From positions 62,001 through 126,000 of the forward strand of contig NZ_MBES01000070.1 in assembly GCF_001954195.1 (NCBI RefSeq): DNA of 64,000 nucleotides, given 5' to 3'. The stretch is from Mycobacterium sp. IS-1264 (GTDB lineage Bacteria; Actinomycetota; Actinomycetes; Mycobacteriales; Mycobacteriaceae). Shown one piece after another: positions 44,808 to 53,500 of this stretch. The notes beneath the pieces were generated by a model, which saw only the letters and a program-made list of their open reading frames with translations, had not been told where the DNA came from and did not search any database. The position numbers and the translations under genes were made by a program. Numbering within the stretch: the stretch's first letter is position 1; each line of letters begins with the position of its first letter.

Positions 44808-45491
44808 CTAACCGGCGCCCGGATGCGGGTCGAAGACGGCGTTGATGCCGGCCTTGGCGGCGGCCAGCGCGCGCGACGGCCCGTCGAGGAAGCGGCGCGC
44901 CCACGCGGCGGCGGCGTCGTAGACGTCGTCGGGGGCCACCATCTCGTCGATCAGGCCCAGCGCCAGGGCCTCCTCGGCGTCGAAGAAGCGCCCACTGAAC
45001 ACCAGGTCCTTGGCCCGGCTCGCCCCGGCCACGCGGGCCAGGCGAGCCATTGCGCCGCCGCCGGGGACCAGGCCCGCCAGGATCTCCGTCGCACCGAACT
45101 TGACGTTGTCGCCGCTGATCCGCCAGTCGGCGGCCAGGGCCAGGGTGAGGCCGGCGCCCAGCGCGTATCCGGTGATCGCGGCGACGGTCGGCTTGGGGAT
45201 CGCGGCGACGGCGTCGACGGCTGCCCGGCGCACCCGGTCCGCGGTGTCGACCTCGTTCGGGCTCAGCGTCCGCAGCTCGGGCATGTCGTCGCCGGCGGAG
45301 AAGATTTCGTGGCCACCGAACAGGATGACGGCGGCGACGTCGTCGCGGCGCCCCAGCTCGTCGGCCGCGGCCACGATCTCGCGGTAGACCTGCCGGGTCA
45401 TCGCGTTCGTGGGCGGCCGCGACAGCAGCAACATGGCCAGGCCGGCGTCGCGCGAGCCGTCACTGACCACGACGCTGACGAACTCGCTCAA
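44808..45491 (-). CDS. echA17: Enoyl-CoA hydratase/isomerase EchA17-like, short C-terminus
   Basis: 227 residues from TTG at 45491, which overlaps the NUDIX stop as TTGA; GTG at 45500 is an alternative. Crotonase fold with oxyanion-hole stretches HEIFSAGDDMPEL and ITGYALGAGLTLALAADWR and the ATEILAGLVPGGG region. It ends soon after AAAKAGINAVF; the H37Rv protein is about 254 residues as I recall and has a further C-terminal helix, so this copy appears truncated by ~25 residues. Role in fatty acid beta-oxidation or a side pathway is inferred. Confidence 0.85.
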   Translation of the reverse strand: MSEFVSVVVSDGSRDAGLAMLLLSRPPTNAMTRQVYREIVAAADELGRRDDVAAVILFGGHEIFSAGDDMPELRTLSPNEVDTADRVRRAAVDAVAAIPKPTVAAITGYALGAGLTLALAADWRISGDNVKFGATEILAGLVPGGGAMARLARVAGASRAKDLVFSGRFFDAEEALALGLIDEMVAPDDVYDAAAAWARRFLDGPSRALAAAKAGINAVFDPHPGAG

Positions 45492-46321
45492 TGCCGCCAC
45501 CCCATTCCCCCGGCCTCGCGCGCCTGGTGGTAGCGGTCGGAGTCGAAGAACTCGAAAATCCAGTTGTCGCCCTGGATTTCGAGATGCGGCTGCACGGGCA
45601 CGATCTGCCGTTCGACCGCCAACACGTCGGCCACCGTGCGGCCGGCGAGCGAGTCCAGCTGCGTCCACGTGGGCGGCAGCAAGAAGCAACGGCCGGCGGC
45701 GAAGTCGTCGATGGCGTCCTGCGGTGTCGTCCAGCCGGCGCGGTCGGATTCGGTGTTCTCACCGTCGGCACGCTGACCCCGCGGCAGCGCCGCCACAAAG
45801 AAATAGGTGTCGTATCGCCGCGTCCGTTCGGCTTCCGGGGTGACCCAGTTGGCCCACGGCCGCAGCAGGTCGGCCCGCAGTTCCAAGTTTTCGCGGCGCA
45901 GAAAGTCGGCGAAGGACAGCGTGCCGGCGGCCAGCGCGCGGCGGGCGTCGCCGTACACCGAGGCATCGCCGACGATGCTGTCCGGTGCCGAACCGGCCTG
46001 CCCCGCCGGCCCGGCGAACAGCACCCCCGATTCCTCGAAGGTCTCACGGGCCGCGGCGCAGACCAGCGCCTCGGCCAGGTCGGGTTCGATGCCGAAGCGC
46101 TGCGCCCACCACTGCGGGGGCGGGCCCGCCCACGCGATCTCGGCGTTGCGGTCGCGGTCGTCGACGCCGCCGCCCGGGAACACCATCGTGCCCGCCGCGA
46201 ATTCCATCCGCGAGTGCCGTCGCATCAGGAACACGCTGAGGCCGGGCCCGTCGTCACGGATCAGCATCACGGTCGCGGCCGGCCGCGGAACCAGTGGGGG
46301 CTCGTCGTGCGGTGCGGTCAT
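45488..46321 (-). CDS. NUDIX hydrolase (Rv3040c-like)
   Basis: 277 residues from ATG at 46321. Long NUDIX domain of the NUDT7/CoA-diphosphatase-like type: VMLIRDDGPGLSVFLMRRH, then FPGGGVDDRD and the helix AAARETFEESGVLF with the REXXEE metal-binding core, separated by an insertion as in this subgroup. Substrate may be a CoA or nucleotide derivative. Coupled by 4 bp overlaps to the ABC ATPase before and echA17 after. Confidence 0.87.
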   Translation of the reverse strand: MTAPHDEPPLVPRPAATVMLIRDDGPGLSVFLMRRHSRMEFAAGTMVFPGGGVDDRDRNAEIAWAGPPPQWWAQRFGIEPDLAEALVCAAARETFEESGVLFAGPAGQAGSAPDSIVGDASVYGDARRALAAGTLSFADFLRRENLELRADLLRPWANWVTPEAERTRRYDTYFFVAALPRGQRADGENTESDRAGWTTPQDAIDDFAAGRCFLLPPTWTQLDSLAGRTVADVLAVERQIVPVQPHLEIQGDNWIFEFFDSDRYHQAREAGGMGWRH

Positions 46322-47160
46322 AGCGGCCTCCGGTGGGCCGCGCGGCTGCGGACGCGCCGCGCGAAATAGCGCCCGTCGACCATCTCGAGGGCGATCGACT
46401 GCCCGAACGCCGCCGACAGGTTCTCGGCGGTCAGCACGTCGGACAGCAGGCCCGCCGCGACCACCCGGCCCTCCGACAGCAGCATGCAGTGGCTGAAGCC
46501 TGGAGGGACTTCCTCGACGTGGTGGGTGACCAGCACCAGCGCGGGCGCGTCGGGGTCGGCGGCCAGATCCGCCAGCCTGGCCACCAACTCCTCCCGGCCG
46601 CCCAGGTCCAGGCCGGCGGCGGGCTCGTCGAGCAGCAGCAGCTCCGGGTCGGTCATGAGGGCACGGGCGATCTGCACCCGTTTGCGTTCGCCTTCCGACA
46701 GCGTGCCGTAACTGCGCTCCGCGAGATGCTCGGCGCCCAGGCTCTCCAGCATGTCGATCGCGCGCCGGTAGTCGATGTCTTCGTAGCGCTCCCGCCATCG
46801 GCCCAGCACCGCGTAACCGGCCGAGACGACGAGATCGCGCACCACTTCGTCGTCGGGTACCCGCTGCGCCAGCGCCGAGGACGACAGGCCGATGCGGGCG
46901 CGCAACTCGGTGACGTCGACGCGGCCCAGCCGCTCGCCGAGCACGTGGGCGACGCCCGAGGACGGGTGCTCGGCGGCCGCCGCGATCCGCAGCAACGACG
47001 TCTTGCCGGCGCCGTTGGGGCCGACGATCACCCAGCGTTCGTCGAGTTCGACCGCCCAGTCCACCGGCCCGACCAAGGTGCGCCCGCCGCGGCGTAACGA
47101 CACAGCCCGCAAGTCGATCAGCAGATCGGGATCGGATGCGGTGTCGCCGGTTTCGGGCAC
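46318..47160 (-). CDS. ABC transporter ATP-binding protein (Rv3041c-like)
   Basis: 280 residues from GTG at 47160. All nucleotide-binding elements present: Walker A GPNGAGKTS (~40), signature LSEGERKR, Walker B LLLLDEPAAGLD and H-loop VTHHVEE. No permease gene is adjacent, and the next gene is a NUDIX hydrolase, so it may act with a distant membrane partner or as a soluble ATPase. First gene of a five-gene coupled run on this strand (ABC, NUDIX, echA17, two methyltransferases). Confidence 0.88.
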   Translation of the reverse strand: MPETGDTASDPDLLIDLRAVSLRRGGRTLVGPVDWAVELDERWVIVGPNGAGKTSLLRIAAAAEHPSSGVAHVLGERLGRVDVTELRARIGLSSSALAQRVPDDEVVRDLVVSAGYAVLGRWRERYEDIDYRRAIDMLESLGAEHLAERSYGTLSEGERKRVQIARALMTDPELLLLDEPAAGLDLGGREELVARLADLAADPDAPALVLVTHHVEEVPPGFSHCMLLSEGRVVAAGLLSDVLTAENLSAAFGQSIALEMVDGRYFARRVRSRAAHRRPL

Positions 47161-47221
47161 CCGATCATCGTGCCGTACCCCGGCGTCGCCAAAGCCGCCG
47201 GGTGCTTGCCCGCGGCGGCCA

Positions 47222-48457
47222 CTAATCCGAGGGGATCTCCACACGTCGCACTCCAAGATCGCCGGCGTCGGCGGCCTCGATCTCGCCGCGGGTCACGCCC
47301 AGCAGGAACAGCACGGTGTCCAGATACGGGTGGCTCAACGACGCGTCGGCGACCTCACGCAGCGCCGGCTTGGCGTTGAACGCCACGCCCAGGCCCGCCG
47401 CGGCCAGCATGTCGATGTCGTTGGCACCGTCGCCGACCGCGACGGTCTGCGCCATGGGCACCCCGGCCTGCTGCGCGAAGTCGCGAAGCGCCTTGGCTTT
47501 TCCGGGCCGGTCGATGATCGGGCCGACGACCCGGCCGGTCAGTGTGCCGTCGACGATCTCGAGCTCGTTGGCGGCGACGAAGTCCAGCATCAGCTCATGT
47601 GCCAGCGGTTCGATGATCCGCCGGAATCCCCCGGAGACCACGCCGCAGTGAAAACCCAAGCGCCGCAACGTCCGCAGCGTGGTGCGGGCCCCGGGCATCA
47701 GTTCCAGTTGGGCGGCGACCTCGTCGATCACGGTCGCGGGCAGGCCCGCCAGCGTCGCCACCCGCTGCTGCAGCGACTGCGCGAAGTCCAGCTCGCCGCG
47801 CATCGCGGCCTCGGTGATCGCGGCGACGGTTCCCTCGGCGCCCGCGCGGGCGGCCAGCATCTCGATGACCTCGCCCTGCACCAGCGTCGAGTCGACGTCG
47901 AACACGATGAGCCGTTTGGTGCGCCAGGCCAGGCCGTAGTCCTCGACCGCGATGTCGACGCGCTCCTCGGAGGACACCCGGTTCAGGGCCGTCCGCAGGC
48001 GGCCGTCGGCTCCCGGCGGCACCGAGACCCGCAACTCCAGCCCGGTCACCGGATAGTCGGAAATCCCGCGAATCACATCGAAGTTGACGCCCAGCGCCGC
48101 GGCCTCGCGGGCCACCGCGCCGAACGCGCCGGCGGTAATCGGCCGGCCCAGTACGAAGATGGTGTGGGTCGACGGTTGCCGGATGATCGGCACGTCGTCG
48201 CTGCGCTCGATGCTGACATCGAGCCCGACCCCGTGGATCGCGGTCTCGACGTCGGCGCGCAACGCGGGGCTTTCCGCGACCTCGGCCGAGCAGGACACCA
48301 GCACACCGAGCGTCAGCCGCCCCCGGATCACCACCTGTTCGACGTTGAGCAGCTCGACTCCGTGCCGCGACAGCGCGTCGAAGAGGGCCGACGTCACACC
48401 CGGATGATCCGCGCCGGTGACGGTGATCAGCACCGACACCCTGTATGGAGTGTTCAC
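47222..48457 (-). CDS. serB2: Phosphoserine phosphatase SerB2
   Basis: Last step of serine synthesis. 411 residues from GTG. Two N-terminal ACT domains (VSVLITVTGADHPGVTSAL ~6-80; TIFVLGRPITAGAFG ~95-165), then a HAD phosphatase domain with DVDSTLVQGE (motif 1 Asp nucleophile), SGGFRRIIEP and GDGANDIDML. The ACT domains are typical of mycobacterial SerB2 and bind serine. Works with SerA (2185-3771). Confidence 0.97.
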   Translation of the reverse strand: MNTPYRVSVLITVTGADHPGVTSALFDALSRHGVELLNVEQVVIRGRLTLGVLVSCSAEVAESPALRADVETAIHGVGLDVSIERSDDVPIIRQPSTHTIFVLGRPITAGAFGAVAREAAALGVNFDVIRGISDYPVTGLELRVSVPPGADGRLRTALNRVSSEERVDIAVEDYGLAWRTKRLIVFDVDSTLVQGEVIEMLAARAGAEGTVAAITEAAMRGELDFAQSLQQRVATLAGLPATVIDEVAAQLELMPGARTTLRTLRRLGFHCGVVSGGFRRIIEPLAHELMLDFVAANELEIVDGTLTGRVVGPIIDRPGKAKALRDFAQQAGVPMAQTVAVGDGANDIDMLAAAGLGVAFNAKPALREVADASLSHPYLDTVLFLLGVTRGEIEAADAGDLGVRRVEIPSD

Positions 48458-48493
48458 CCCTGACTTAGCCTCGCTTAGGGCCTCCGCCGCCCG

Positions 48494-50239
48494 TCAGCTG
48501 CGAACGCTGACGTCGTCGGCTCTGGTGACGTCGCCGCTCGCCGGCCCATGGGCTCGGCCCACGTGCGCCTCGGCGCGCAGCCGCTCGACCATGTGCGGGT
48601 AGTGCAACTCGAATGCCGGTCGCTCCGAACGGATTCGGGGCAGCTCCGTGAAGTTGTGCCGCGGCGGCGGGCAACTGGTCGCCCACTCCAGCGAGTTGCC
48701 GTAGCCCCACGGGTCGTCGACCGTGACGACCTCGCCGTAGCGCCAGCTCTTGAAGACGTTCCAGACGAACGGGAACATCGACGCGCCCAGGATGAACGCC
48801 CCGATCGTCGAGACGATGTTCAGCCCCTGGAAGCCGTCGGTGGGCAGATAGTCCGCGTAGCGGCGCGGCATCCCCTGATCGCCCAGCCAGTGCTGCACCA
48901 GGAACGTGGTGTGAAAGCCGATGAACGTCAACCAGAAGTGCAGCTTGCCCAGCCGCTCGTCGAGCAGCCGGCCGGTCATCTTCGGGAACCAGAAGTAGAT
49001 ACCCGCGAAGGTGGAGAACACGATGGTGCCGAACAGCACGTAGTGGAAGTGCGCGACGACGAAATACGTGTCCGTGACGTGGAAGTCCAGCGGCGGGCTG
49101 GCCAGCAGGATGCCGGTCAGACCACCCAGCAGGAAGGTCACCAGGAAGCCCACCGAGAACAGCATCGGCGTCTCAAAGGTCAACTGGCCCTTCCACATTG
49201 TGAAGGTCCAGTTGAAGAACTTGATCCCGGTCGGCACCGCGATCAGATACGTCATGAACGAAAAGAACGGCAGCAGAACGGCTCCCGTGGCGAACATGTG
49301 GTGCGCCCACACCGCCACCGACAGCGCGGCGATCGACAGGGTCGCGTAGACCAGCGTGGTGTAGCCGAAGACCGGCTTGCGGGAGAACACCGGGATCACT
49401 TCGGTGATGATCCCGAAGAACGGCAACGCGATGATGTACACCTCGGGATGGCCGAAGAACCAGAACAGGTGCTGCCACAGCAGGACTCCGCCGTTGGCCG
49501 CGTCGTAGACGTGGGCGCCCAGGTGGCGGTCGGCGGCCAGGCCGAACAGCGCCGCGGTCAGCAACGGGAACGCGATCAGCACCAGGATGGACGTCACCAG
49601 GATGTTCCAGGTGAAGATCGGCATCCGGAACATCGTCATCCCGGGTGCGCGCATGCAGACGACCGTGGTGATCATGTTGACCGCACCCAGGATGGTGCCC
49701 AGACCCGCGACGATCAGGCCCATGATCCACAGGTCTCCGCCCGCGCCGGGTGAGTGGATGGCGTCGGACAGCGGGGTGTAGGCCGTCCAGCCGAAGTCCG
49801 CGGCCCCGCCCGGAACGACGAAACCGGCCATACCCATGGTGGCGCCGAACAGGAACAGCCAGAACGAGAAGGCGTTGAGCCGCGGGAAGGCGACGTCGGG
49901 CGCGCCGATTTGCAGGGGCAGGACCAGGTTGGCGAAACCGAACACGATCGGCGTCGCGTAGAACAGCAGCATGATCGTGCCGTGCATGGTGAACAGCTGG
50001 TTGAACTGCTCGTTCGACAGGAACTGCAGACCCGGCGCGGCCAACTCGGTGCGCATCAGCAGCGCCAGCAGCCCGCCGATGAAGAAGAAGATGAAGCAGG
50101 CGACGCAGTACATGATGCCGATCAGCTTGTGATCGGTGGTCGTGATCAGTTTGTAGATGAGGTTCCCTTTGGGACCGGTTCTGGCCGGATACGGGCGGAC
50201 GGCCTCGAGTTCTCCCAAGGGGGGCGCTTCAGCTGTCAA
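48494..50239 (-). CDS. ctaD: Cytochrome c oxidase subunit I
   Basis: Catalytic subunit of the aa3 oxidase. 581 residues from TTG at 50239, chosen because GGAGG sits 5 bases upstream and the protein then begins TAEAPPLGELE, as in mycobacterial CtaD; an upstream TTG at 50251 is rejected. Twelve helices; heme and CuB His residues in LFTMHGTIMLL, WFFGHPEVYI, VWAHHMFATG and VVAHFHYVLFG; K-channel YVYILA-type region present as PEVYIIALPFFG. Complete. Divergent from fecB. Confidence 0.96.
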   Translation of the reverse strand: MTAEAPPLGELEAVRPYPARTGPKGNLIYKLITTTDHKLIGIMYCVACFIFFFIGGLLALLMRTELAAPGLQFLSNEQFNQLFTMHGTIMLLFYATPIVFGFANLVLPLQIGAPDVAFPRLNAFSFWLFLFGATMGMAGFVVPGGAADFGWTAYTPLSDAIHSPGAGGDLWIMGLIVAGLGTILGAVNMITTVVCMRAPGMTMFRMPIFTWNILVTSILVLIAFPLLTAALFGLAADRHLGAHVYDAANGGVLLWQHLFWFFGHPEVYIIALPFFGIITEVIPVFSRKPVFGYTTLVYATLSIAALSVAVWAHHMFATGAVLLPFFSFMTYLIAVPTGIKFFNWTFTMWKGQLTFETPMLFSVGFLVTFLLGGLTGILLASPPLDFHVTDTYFVVAHFHYVLFGTIVFSTFAGIYFWFPKMTGRLLDERLGKLHFWLTFIGFHTTFLVQHWLGDQGMPRRYADYLPTDGFQGLNIVSTIGAFILGASMFPFVWNVFKSWRYGEVVTVDDPWGYGNSLEWATSCPPPRHNFTELPRIRSERPAFELHYPHMVERLRAEAHVGRAHGPASGDVTRADDVSVRS

Positions 50240-50376
50240 CAGCTCCTCCAAACATTCTCGGACCGGGGCCCAGAACCAATGGTTCGAATCTTAGCCCCCG
50301 ATCAGGTCGGTGGCGGGCCTGGTCCTACAAACTGTCGTAATCCGCTCCGAAGTCGCCGAATGTTAGCGTCGGACGC

Positions 50377-51459
50377 GTGCTCAGGTGGCAATCGACCGTG
50401 GCCGTGGCCGCAACACTGGTCGTGGCATGCGGCGGTTGCGGGTCCGGATCCGGCTCCAAACCGTCGGCCCGATCGCTGGTCACGCCCACCACCCAGATCG
50501 CCGGGGCCGGGGTGCTGGGAAACGACCGCCAGCCCGACGAGTCGTGCGCGCGGGACGTGGCCGCGGCCGACCCGGGCCCACCCACGCGGCAGGCCCACAA
50601 CGCCGCCGGGGTCACCCCCGACGTCGCCACCGTTCCCGCCGAGGCGCAGCGCATCGTGGTCCTCTCCGGTGATCAGCTCGACGCCCTGTGCGCGCTCGGC
50701 CTGCAATCCCGTATCGTGGCCGCCGCCCTGCCGGACGGCTCCCCGAGCCAGCCGTCCTACCTGGGCAAGGCGGTCCACGGCCTGCCCGGCGTCGGAACGC
50801 GCAGCAACCCCGACCTCAAAGCGATCGCGGCGGCCCACCCGGACCTGATCCTGGGCTCGCAAGGGTTGACCCCGAAGTTGTACCCGCAGCTGGCGGCGAT
50901 CGCCCCGACGGTATTCACCGCGGCGCCGGGCGCCGCCTGGCAGGACAACCTGCGCGGGGTCGGCGCGGCCACGGCACGTGGCGGCGCGGTGGACGGACTG
51001 ATCGGCGGCTTCACCCAGCGGGCCACCCAGATCGGCGCCAGCCACGACGCGGCCCACTTCCAGGCGTCGGTCGTGCAACTGACCACCACCACCATCCGGA
51101 TCTACGGGTCCAACAACTTTCCCGCCAGCGTGCTCACCGCCGTCGGCGTGGACCGGCCGGCCACCCAGCGGTTCACCGACAAGCCCTATATCGAGATCGC
51201 CGCCACCGATGCCGACCTCGCGGAGGTGCCGAATCTGTCCGCCGCCGACGCCGACGTGATCTACGTGTCGTGCGCCACCCCCGCCGCCGCGGACCGCGCC
51301 GCCGCCGTCCTGGACAGCGACCCGTGGCGCAAGCTGTCCGCCAATCACGACAACCGGGTTTACGTCGTCAACGACGAGATATGGCAGACCGGCGAGGGCG
51401 TGCTCGCCGCGCGCGGCATCGTGGACGACCTCCGCATGGTCAACGCCGCGATCAACTAA
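50377..51459 (+). CDS. fecB: FecB-like periplasmic iron-siderophore/heme-binding lipoprotein
   Basis: 360 residues from GTG. Signal peptide with lipidation Cys in LVVAC or GGC (~18-21), Ser-rich linker, then a class III periplasmic-binding fold: two lobes joined by a long helix (RIVVLSGDQLDALCALGLQ, HPDLILGSQGLTPKLYPQLAAIAPTV). The mycobacterial protein is implicated in siderophore or heme acquisition. Divergent from ctaD with a 137 bp shared promoter region that shows no clear operator. Confidence 0.92.
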   Translation: MLRWQSTVAVAATLVVACGGCGSGSGSKPSARSLVTPTTQIAGAGVLGNDRQPDESCARDVAAADPGPPTRQAHNAAGVTPDVATVPAEAQRIVVLSGDQLDALCALGLQSRIVAAALPDGSPSQPSYLGKAVHGLPGVGTRSNPDLKAIAAAHPDLILGSQGLTPKLYPQLAAIAPTVFTAAPGAAWQDNLRGVGAATARGGAVDGLIGGFTQRATQIGASHDAAHFQASVVQLTTTTIRIYGSNNFPASVLTAVGVDRPATQRFTDKPYIEIAATDADLAEVPNLSAADADVIYVSCATPAAADRAAAVLDSDPWRKLSANHDNRVYVVNDEIWQTGEGVLAARGIVDDLRMVNAAIN

Positions 51460-51491
51460 CGAGCCCCGGCCGATTGGCCTAAAAACCTTAC

Positions 51492-51501
51492 CTTAGCTAA
51501 G
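51492..51501. promoter_or_regulatory. Short palindrome upstream of adhC
   Basis: CTTAGCTAAG within an AT-rich stretch (ACCTTACCTTAG...TTTTCTAAG) 36 bp before the adhC start. It keeps the centre but not the outer half-sites of an iron-regulator (IdeR/DtxR) box, so a metal-dependent regulator is possible but weakly supported. Confidence 0.3.
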
Positions 51502-51536
51502 CTTTTCTAAGACGCAACGAAAAAGAGGGATCTGCC

Positions 51537-52577
51537 ATGAGCACTGTTTCTGCGTATGCCGCTACGTCGGCGACCGCACCGCTGACCAAGACCACCATCA
51601 CCCGCCGCGACCCCGGTCCGCACGACGTAGCGATCGACATCAAGTTCGCCGGGATCTGCCACTCCGACATCCACACCGTCAAAGCCGAATGGGGCCAACC
51701 GAATTATCCGGTAGTCCCCGGCCACGAGATCGCCGGCGTGGTGTCCGAGGTCGGTTCGGAGGTCACCAAGTACAAGGTGGGCGACCACGTCGGCGTGGGC
51801 TGCATGGTCAACTCGTGCGGCGAGTGCAGTAGCTGCAAGGCCGGGCTCGAGCAGTACTGCAAACCGGGCGCGACATTCACCTACAACTCGATCGACAAAG
51901 ACGGAACGCCCACGCAGGGCGGCTACAGCCAGGCGATCGTCGTCGATGAGAACTTCGTCGTGCGCATCCCCGACTCGCTGCCGCTGGACAAGGCGGCGCC
52001 CCTGCTGTGCGCCGGCATCACGCTGTTCTCGCCGCTGCGGCACTGGAACGCCGGGGCGAACACCCGCCTGGCGATCATCGGCCTGGGCGGCCTGGGGCAC
52101 ATGGGTGTCAAGCTGGGCGCCGCGATGGGCGCCGAGGTGACCGTGCTGTCGCAGTCGCTGAAGAAGATGGAGGACGGGCTGCGCCTGGGCGCGAGCCACT
52201 ACTACGCGACGGCCGATCCCGACACCTTCAAGAAGCTGCGCAGCAACTTCGACCTGATCCTCAACACGGTGTCGGCGAACCTGAAGCTCAACGACTACCT
52301 CGGCCTGCTCGACGTCGACGGGACGCTGGTGGAGCTCGGCATCCCCGAGCATCCGATGGAGGTGGGCGCGTTCCCGCTGGCGCTGGCGCGGCGCAGCCTG
52401 TCCGGGTCGAACATCGGCGGGATCGCCGAGACCCAGGAGATGCTGGATTTCTGCGCCGAGCACGACGTGACGCCCGAAATCGAGCTCATCGAGCCGGATT
52501 ACGTCAACGAAGCCTACGAGCGCGTGCTCGCCAGCGACGTGCGCTACCGCTTCGTCATCGACATCTCACGCCTGTGA
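51537..52577 (+). CDS. adhC: Zinc-type NADP-dependent alcohol dehydrogenase AdhC
   Basis: 346-residue cinnamyl-alcohol-dehydrogenase-like medium-chain enzyme. Catalytic zinc residues in GICHSDIHTV and GHEIAG, structural zinc Cys cluster NSCGECSSCKAGLEQYC (~93-110), Rossmann loop GLGGLGHMGVKL (~180). Interconverts aldehydes and alcohols in the cytosol. AGAGGGA ribosome site before ATG. Same order fecB-adhC as H37Rv. Confidence 0.96.
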   Translation: MSTVSAYAATSATAPLTKTTITRRDPGPHDVAIDIKFAGICHSDIHTVKAEWGQPNYPVVPGHEIAGVVSEVGSEVTKYKVGDHVGVGCMVNSCGECSSCKAGLEQYCKPGATFTYNSIDKDGTPTQGGYSQAIVVDENFVVRIPDSLPLDKAAPLLCAGITLFSPLRHWNAGANTRLAIIGLGGLGHMGVKLGAAMGAEVTVLSQSLKKMEDGLRLGASHYYATADPDTFKKLRSNFDLILNTVSANLKLNDYLGLLDVDGTLVELGIPEHPMEVGAFPLALARRSLSGSNIGGIAETQEMLDFCAEHDVTPEIELIEPDYVNEAYERVLASDVRYRFVIDISRL

Positions 52578-52991
52578 GGCACCTTCGGCCACACTGCGCC
52601 CGCACGCGATCTCTTCGGCGGCCTCGCCGTCCTCGTCACCGGGGATAACCTCGCTGACGTCGATGCCGGCCAGCGGCCATCCGGCGGCGGCCAGGGTGGC
52701 GGCGACGCGGCGGACGTTCTCGGGGCCAGGGTCGCGGTGGGTCAGCTCGGAGATGGTCTCGGCGATCTCGTTGCCGTCGATCACGCCGTCGGTAATCGCG
52801 GGTGATCCTTTCGCGGTCAGGTTGCTCACAACCTCCTTGAGCTGATCGGCGGTCAGCGGCGTACTGCGCAGCAGCGCCATCAGCGGCACCCGGTCGGGGC
52901 CGGGCACACCATCGGGGTAGCCGACTTGCAGCCAGCGGATTACCGACCGCAGGAAGTGGGGGTGATTGCGCGAAGAACCGGATGTGGTCAC
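52566..52991 (-). CDS. DUF3349 protein (Rv3046c-like)
   Basis: 141 residues from GTG. Mycobacteria-specific DUF3349 helical fold: FLRSVIRWLQVGYPDGVP, TADQLKEVVSNLTA, GPENVRRVAATLAAAGWPLA. Acidic C-terminus (PGDEDGEAAEE). Overlaps the 3' end of convergent adhC by 12 bp. Function unknown. Confidence 0.85.
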   Translation of the reverse strand: MTTSGSSRNHPHFLRSVIRWLQVGYPDGVPGPDRVPLMALLRSTPLTADQLKEVVSNLTAKGSPAITDGVIDGNEIAETISELTHRDPGPENVRRVAATLAAAGWPLAGIDVSEVIPGDEDGEAAEEIACGRSVAEGASQA

Positions 52992-53160
52992 CCCATCAGT
53001 GTCACGGGTTCGCGGTCACCCGCGCCACCGGGGCATCGTCCCGTCCCGACAATTCATTCCACGTTCACCGCCCGTACCGTCGGGGCGGCGGAATCCTGCT
53101 AGCCGCTGGTCAAAACGGTTTTTGCGCTTTCTCGTTCGGCGCGCGGAGTACAGTCGAGCC

Positions 53161-53478
53161 ATGACCCGACCCAGCCCGAAGCTTCCCAAGCCAATCGCCT
53201 ACGTGCATCTCAACAACCCGGGCGATCTGAAACCGGTCCGGGCCTTGCAGCGCGGTTTGGCGGCGCGCCTACGGGATATGGGCCTGGCCGTGCAAACCGA
53301 GAGCCTGCGGGAGATGCGCGTCCAGATGGGCCTGGACATGCAGGTCGTGTACGTCAACGTCCGCATGCCGATCCGCGACGGGATGACACTGCGCCTACCG
53401 GTGATGGCGACGATCGCGCCGAGGTTTTACTCCCCCACCCAGGCCCAACACCTCGACGGTGCCGACGGCCACAACTGA
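53161..53478 (+). CDS. Small hypothetical protein, unrecognised family
   Basis: 105 residues from ATG at 53161. Basic Pro-rich start (TRPSPKLPKPIAYVHLNNPG) followed by an alpha-beta stretch (LQRGLAARLRDMGLAVQ, MGLDMQVVYVNVRMPIRDG, LPVMATIAPRF). No signal peptide or membrane segment. I recognise no family. It lies where H37Rv has Rv3047c, but on the opposite strand, and converges on nrdF2. The codon use is typical for the genome, so it is probably real. Confidence 0.6.
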   Translation: MTRPSPKLPKPIAYVHLNNPGDLKPVRALQRGLAARLRDMGLAVQTESLREMRVQMGLDMQVVYVNVRMPIRDGMTLRLPVMATIAPRFYSPTQAQHLDGADGHN

Positions 53479-53500
53479 TCGACGACCGCCGGCGCGGGTT

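Noticed and set aside
48458..48493. IdeR-box-like sequence before serB2 (CTTAGCCTCGCTTAGG)
   Set aside because: Only the central seven bases fit the consensus; arms do not, and serB2 is not an expected iron target.
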